64,000 nt of DNA. Source: an uncultured Lachnospiraceae bacterium. Lineage in GTDB: Bacteria; Bacillota; Clostridia; Lachnospirales; Lachnospiraceae. Of this stretch, positions 60,277 to 64,000 are shown one piece after another. The translations under genes were made by a program, and so were the position numbers. Each line of letters opens with the position of its first letter. The stretch's first letter is position 1. The stretch covers positions 1 through 64,000 of the forward strand of contig CAJKGK010000001.1 in NCBI GenBank assembly GCA_905199445.1, in the 5' to 3' direction. The notes beneath the pieces were generated by a model. That model did no database searches. It saw only the letters and a list, made by a program, of their open reading frames with translations, and was not told the origin of the DNA.

Positions 60277-61713
60277 CTACAATGTTTCCTTTGTACGCCC
60301 TGTAATTAAACCGGAACCAGGGCCGCTTTTGGTAATCTCCGACATGGCCACAGGAACTTCCCGCTCAAGAATCTCCATGGTTTTCGGTGAACAAAAGCCT
60401 GCCTGGCAGCGTCCCATTCCGGCTCTGGTTCGACGCTTAATACCGTCCAGAGAACGGGCCCCCAACGGCCGGTGAATGGCATCTATAATTTCCCCCTCGG
60501 AAATCATCTCACAACGGCAAATGATATTGCCATAGGCCGGATTTTCCTTCATCAGACGGATCCGATCGTCCTTTGACATCAGCTGGGGATTCACAATGCC
60601 TGTGCGTTTTGACACAAAAGATGGGTTCAGCTTTAAATCCAGTTTCTCGGCAACTAATCCGGCAACCATCACACCAATCGCTGGTGCACTGGTTAATCCC
60701 GGTGACTCAATCCCCACAGCATCAAAAAATCCCGGAGCATCTTTAGCCTCACCAATAACAAATTCATCCCTGTCCTCATGCGCGCGAAGTCCTGCAAAAG
60801 ATGTAATCACCCGACCCATGGGAAGTTTTTTTACACTCTGGGCAGCTCTGGCGGCAAGAAAATCCAAGCCTTCTCTTGTGGTATTGGTGCCTTCTTTATC
60901 CTCGATATCCACAGCCGTAGGGCCTACAAGCAGGTTGCCGTGAATCGTTGGTGTGACAAGCACGCCTTTGCCCATGGCATTCGGCAGCTGAAATATAGTT
61001 CTGGATACGTAATCGCCAACAGCTTTGTCCAGCAAACAATACTCCCCTTTTCTGGGTGTAATATGAATTTTTTCAGAGCTGACCATATTGTGGAATACAT
61101 CCCCGTAAACACCTGAAGCATTGACAATGATACGGCTGTAAATTGGTCCGTTTGTTGTATCCAGCAAATAATTGCCGCATTCACCGCCAATTTTCACAAC
61201 CTCTGTGTTCAGTTTAAAGTCCACCCCATTAACAGCCGCATTTTCAGCCAGAGCAATGGTCAGATTAAAAGGACAGACAATACCGCCGGTCGGCGCCCAG
61301 AGGGCAGCAATCACTTGATCTGAAAGATTTGGCTCCATCGCAAGCACCTGTGCTCTGTCCAGTATTTCCAGACCGTCGACTCCGTTTTTTTCACCTCTGT
61401 CCTTTAATTCCTGAAGCTTTGGCAGACCTTCCTTTTCTGTACAAATCACAAGGGATCCATTTCTCTTAAATGGAAAATCCAGCTCATCTGCCAGCCGTCC
61501 CATCATTTCATTTCCCAAAACATTGAGTTTTGCTTTTAACGAGCCATTGGCAGCATCATAGCCGGCATGGACAATGGCACTGTTGGCCTTGGAGGTTTGG
61601 CAGCAAACATCCTCCTCCTTTTCAATCACACAAACACTCACCGAATATCTTGCCAGTTCTCTTGCAATGGCACAGCCGACAACCCCTGCGCCGATAATCG
61701 CTACATCATACAT
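60277..61713 (-). CDS. Glycerol-3-phosphate dehydrogenase-like flavoprotein with BFD domain
   Basis: DAO-fold FAD enzyme of 478 residues. FAD site AIIGAGVVGCAIARELAR at residue 5; ANSAIVHAGYDA near 44; C-terminal BFD-like [2Fe-2S] domain with CRCE (about 405) and MGRCQAGFC (about 442-450). It is the GlpA-like subunit that oxidises glycerol-3-phosphate to dihydroxyacetone phosphate. GTG (61719) and ATG (61713) are both possible starts after AAGGAG; the ATG spacing is better. It is separated from glpK by a terminator-like hairpin. Confidence 0.9.
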   Translation of the reverse strand: MYDVAIIGAGVVGCAIARELARYSVSVCVIEKEEDVCCQTSKANSAIVHAGYDAANGSLKAKLNVLGNEMMGRLADELDFPFKRNGSLVICTEKEGLPKLQELKDRGEKNGVDGLEILDRAQVLAMEPNLSDQVIAALWAPTGGIVCPFNLTIALAENAAVNGVDFKLNTEVVKIGGECGNYLLDTTNGPIYSRIIVNASGVYGDVFHNMVSSEKIHITPRKGEYCLLDKAVGDYVSRTIFQLPNAMGKGVLVTPTIHGNLLVGPTAVDIEDKEGTNTTREGLDFLAARAAQSVKKLPMGRVITSFAGLRAHEDRDEFVIGEAKDAPGFFDAVGIESPGLTSAPAIGVMVAGLVAEKLDLKLNPSFVSKRTGIVNPQLMSKDDRIRLMKENPAYGNIICRCEMISEGEIIDAIHRPLGARSLDGIKRRTRAGMGRCQAGFCSPKTMEILEREVPVAMSEITKSGPGSGLITGRTKETL

Positions 61714-61784
61714 CCGCACTCATCTCCTTATTTTCATACAGCCTTCATAAACTTTAAATGATTATTCATCAGCCTTTTAAATAT

Positions 61785-61835
61785 AAAAAGTCAGGCAAAT
61801 AAGATGCGCCCACGCGCATCCTGTATTGCCTGACT
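61785..61835 (-). terminator. Terminator between glpK and the glycerol-3-phosphate dehydrogenase gene
   Basis: On the minus strand AGTCAGGCAA pairs with TTGCCTGACT, with an inner GATGCG/CGCATC stem, followed by TTTTTA. As it lies in front of glpA-like it could be the conditional terminator that GlpP overrides. Confidence 0.8.
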
Positions 61836-61956
61836 CCTGTTCTCTGCAATTCCATATAAAATTAATAGGACACTTTTAATCTACCACATCCCGAAAGATT
61901 TTTCAAGCCTGGGATACCGATTTGTGACACCGTATTGATTACCTATTTGTATTCCC

Positions 61957-63453
61957 TTATTCTTCGTCTTCTGCCCAATATAAGGCACAGCGCACGGCCT
62001 TTTTCCACCCTTTAAGCTTACGTTCTGCCTGTTTGTCAGGCATTTTAGGTTCAAAAGTCTCCTTCAGGGACCAATTCTGACGGATACTGGACTTATCATG
62101 CCAATATCCCACAGCCAGGCCGGCCAGATAAGCAGCTCCCAGAGCCGTGGTTTCCAAACAATTGGGTTTTAAAACATTGACCCCTAAAAGATCGGACTGG
62201 AACTGCATCAGCAAATGGTTAGCCGCAGCACCGCCATCCACCTTCAGTGCTTTGATTTTCATGCCCACATCCTGTTCCATAGCCTTAAGTACATCATAGG
62301 TCTGATAGGCAATGGACTCCAGCGTAGCTCTTACAAAATGAGACTTTTCGCTGCCTCTGGTCAGTCCCACCACCATACCTCTGGCATAAGGATTCCAGTA
62401 AGGGGCTCCCAGACCGGTAAATGCCGGTACAATATAAACGCCCTGTGTGTCCTCTGCCATCTCGGCCAATGTCTCAGATTCCGGAGCACTTTCGATCATT
62501 TTCATGGCATCTCTCAGCCACTGAATCGATGCTCCGGCCACAAAGACACTGCCTTCAAGGGCATACTCCACACGATCACTGCAGCTGGCTGCAATGGTTG
62601 TCACCAGCCCGCTCTGACTTTCAACTGCACTTCTTCCTGTATTCATCAGCAAAAAGCAGCCGGTTCCGTATGTATTTTTTACATCACCATAGTCAAAGCA
62701 GCACTGTCCGAATAATGCCGCCTGCTGATCTCCCGCAGCGCCGGCCACCTTAATGGGACAGCCTAAAAACTGAGGCAGTGTTTCTCCATAAACACAGCTG
62801 GAAGGCCGAACCTTTGGCAGCATACAGGCCGGTATACCGAAACGGTCAAGAATATAGCTGTCCCAACACAGCTTATGAATATCAAACATCATGGTTCTTG
62901 ATGCATTGGTATAATCTGTTACAAAAACTGCTCCACCGGTCATATTCCAGATCAGCCATGTATCCACTGTACCAAAAAGCAGTTCACCGGCCCGTGCTTT
63001 TTCTCTGGCTCCTGGAACGTTATCCAGAATCCATCCCAGCTTGCTGGCTGAAAAATAGGCATCCGGTACAAGTCCAGTCGTCTTTTTAATATAGTCACAA
63101 AAATCTTCATCCAAAGCATCAATCATGGGTGCGGTCCGCCTGCACTGCCACACAATGGCATTATAAACCGGCATTCCCGTACTTTTATCCCATACAATGG
63201 TTGTTTCTCTCTGATTTGTAATTCCAATAGCCATGATCTGCTCAGCACTGATGCCTGAGTCCTGCAGCACCTGACGAGCCACTTCTTTCTGTGAATCCCA
63301 TATTTCATTGGGATCGTGCTCCACCCAGCCCGGCTTTGGATAGATCTGCGTAAATTCCTTCTGTGCCATTGCACAGATACTGCCGTTTTCATCAAATAAA
63401 ATTGATCTGGAACTGGTTGTTCCCTGATCCAGTGCCATAATATATTGTTTCAT
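61957..63453 (-). CDS. glpK: Glycerol kinase
   Basis: FGGY-family kinase of 498 residues making glycerol-3-phosphate from glycerol and ATP. MALDQGTTSSRSILFDENGS at residue 5 is the phosphate loop, GITNQRETTIVWD near 77 and TDYTNASRTMMFDI near 170 are substrate blocks, and LKVDGGAAANHLLMQFQSDL near 400 completes the ATP site. It heads the glycerol oxidation genes; no glpF facilitator is seen in the window. Confidence 0.96.
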   Translation of the reverse strand: MKQYIMALDQGTTSSRSILFDENGSICAMAQKEFTQIYPKPGWVEHDPNEIWDSQKEVARQVLQDSGISAEQIMAIGITNQRETTIVWDKSTGMPVYNAIVWQCRRTAPMIDALDEDFCDYIKKTTGLVPDAYFSASKLGWILDNVPGAREKARAGELLFGTVDTWLIWNMTGGAVFVTDYTNASRTMMFDIHKLCWDSYILDRFGIPACMLPKVRPSSCVYGETLPQFLGCPIKVAGAAGDQQAALFGQCCFDYGDVKNTYGTGCFLLMNTGRSAVESQSGLVTTIAASCSDRVEYALEGSVFVAGASIQWLRDAMKMIESAPESETLAEMAEDTQGVYIVPAFTGLGAPYWNPYARGMVVGLTRGSEKSHFVRATLESIAYQTYDVLKAMEQDVGMKIKALKVDGGAAANHLLMQFQSDLLGVNVLKPNCLETTALGAAYLAGLAVGYWHDKSSIRQNWSLKETFEPKMPDKQAERKLKGWKKAVRCALYWAEDEE

Positions 63454-63473
63454 CCCAATCCCCCCAAATAGAC

Positions 63474-63662
63474 CTACATCTGTCTACGAACAATTTTATA
63501 TTCATCATTAAACTGAAAATACGGACAGTTATTAAAGGTATCTGTTAAAAATCTGGCCATTTCATCTTCATCCAGATTCATATCACACACATAACAATCA
63601 TAATCTTCATCATATATATAATTGCCGCAGCACTCGCAGCTGGTCTTTTTTTTGTTTTTCAT
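63474..63662 (-). CDS. 62-residue cysteine-rich protein (DUF6472-like)
   Basis: Small protein with CECCGNYIYDEDYDCYVCDM near the N-terminus, a likely treble-clef or zinc-binding pattern (two CxxC pairs). The family is known from Clostridia without function. It overlaps the preceding 91-residue ORF by 4 bp and precedes glpK by 20 bp, so the three may be co-transcribed. Confidence 0.75.
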   Translation of the reverse strand: MKNKKKTSCECCGNYIYDEDYDCYVCDMNLDEDEMARFLTDTFNNCPYFQFNDEYKIVRRQM

Positions 63663-63934
63663 ACGGTTTTTCCCTTAATCAGATACTCACAGCGGCTGCC
63701 ATGCATCTGTCTTTCAAAATCCTCTTCCTCGGAAATGGAAATAAGCATATCATCCACAGCCATATCTCCGTCTCCGTCAACATCATTATATTCCAGATCC
63801 ATGTTATAAAGCGTGTCAGAAATTTCTGCCATCATCCTGTCATACTCCGGTGTATCCATATCCCCCAGCATAAATTCCCATGTGTTTTTTTTCTTGTTTT
63901 TTTTATTACTTTCAATCACAGTAACCTTATACAT
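63659..63934 (-). CDS. 91-residue acidic protein of unknown function
   Basis: Begins MYKVTVIESNKKNKKKNTWE, is rich in Asp/Glu (YNDVDGDGDMAVDDML) and ends in a basic YLIKGKTV. A GGAGGG site lies 7 bases before the ATG at 63934. It overlaps the cysteine-rich gene downstream by 4 bp, which suggests coupled translation. No family recognised. Confidence 0.7.
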   Translation of the reverse strand: MYKVTVIESNKKNKKKNTWEFMLGDMDTPEYDRMMAEISDTLYNMDLEYNDVDGDGDMAVDDMLISISEEEDFERQMHGSRCEYLIKGKTV

Positions 63935-63945
63935 CAACTTCCCTC

Positions 63946-64000
63946 CTAATCCCAGTAGCCCTGGTGCACAGCTGCAGCTTCTTCCTCAACCTCAGGAACA
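63946..64000 (-). CDS. 3' end of a gene cut by the window edge
   Basis: In one minus-strand frame the last codons read VPEVEEEAAAVHQGYWD followed by TAG at 63946-63948, with the next gene's GGAGGG right behind. The acidic/alanine tail is compatible with a protein C-terminus, but too little is present to name it. Confidence 0.45.
   Translation of the reverse strand, partial: VPEVEEEAAAVHQGYWD

Noticed and set aside
1..64000. CRISPR array, prophage or transposon
   Set aside because: No regularly spaced repeats of 25-37 bases with unique spacers, no integrase, transposase or phage structural gene seen.

Overview
The window looks like a chromosome segment of a spore-forming, anaerobic Firmicute of the Clostridia, most likely a Lachnospiraceae-type gut bacterium. 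The evidence is a spoIIA/sigF/spoVA sporulation cluster, AGGAGG-type ribosome binding sites, moderate GC with AT-rich spacers, a dTDP-rhamnose operon, a lysine riboswitch, a YesMN/LplABC-type sugar uptake cluster and an iron-sulphur-rich glycerol-3-phosphate oxidation module without respiratory genes. I see no prophage, transposase, CRISPR array or rRNA operon; one tRNA gene (Leu, anticodon AAG) is present.

Layout. 0.3-2.5 kb: GntR/FCD regulator and MATE exporter (minus). 2.7-5.8 kb: an MBOAT acyltransferase and DHHW partner (plus), a cell-surface polysaccharide O-acylation pair whose transcript should begin with a long hairpin. 6-7 kb: spoVAD alone on the plus strand behind three 22-bp direct repeats. 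7-9.9 kb: a domain-permuted GH3 beta-glucosidase (minus). 10.1-13.6 kb: spoIIAA-spoIIAB-sigF-(small membrane ORF)-spoVAA-spoVAB-spoVAC (minus). 13.8-16.7 kb: folC, a 53-codon coupled small gene and a zinc-ribbon/TPR membrane protein. 16.9-19.4 kb: cysK and, divergently, a CNNM/CorC-type CBS membrane protein. 19.4-20.2 kb: AT-rich and without an intact gene, yet carrying a perfect TTGACA-17-TATAAT promoter and a strong ribosome binding site. 20.3-25.1 kb: purL and a divergent LysR regulator with a perfect 15-bp palindrome between them.

25.2-32.3 kb: two ABC sugar permeases, a lipoprotein binding protein, an AraC-type response regulator and a YesM-type sensor kinase. 32.7-34.4 kb: a DUF1292 protein and a MerR regulator fused to a SAM methyltransferase. 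34.6-38.1 kb: rmlABDC (dTDP-L-rhamnose). 38.1-43.5 kb: a secreted YhgE-type heptad-repeat protein, an MMPL/RND-type exporter and a divergent TetR regulator, with three matching palindromes in the control region. 43.6-45.6 kb: an NhaC-family transporter behind a lysine riboswitch. 45.6-49.1 kb: gltX and a UvrD/PcrA-like helicase. 49.3-54.9 kb: an unknown membrane protein with an ESETK tail, an M20 peptidase, an LTA-synthase-like sulfatase-fold protein and a 75-residue protein. 55-57.6 kb: an 860-residue fusion of CoA-disulphide/persulphide reductase, rhodanese, sulphite-reductase-like domain and two ferredoxin clusters. 57.6-64 kb: tRNA-Leu, then glpK, GlpA-like and GlpB-like flavoproteins, DUF1667 and glpP, and three small or partial ORFs.

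The parts most worth a second look are the sulphur-handling fusion, the promoter without a gene at 19.9-20.0 kb, the TetR/MMPL/heptad-repeat export locus, the displaced spoVAD, the MerR-methyltransferase fusion and the two leaders that begin with hairpins. Everything here was read by eye; no homology search or folding program was run.
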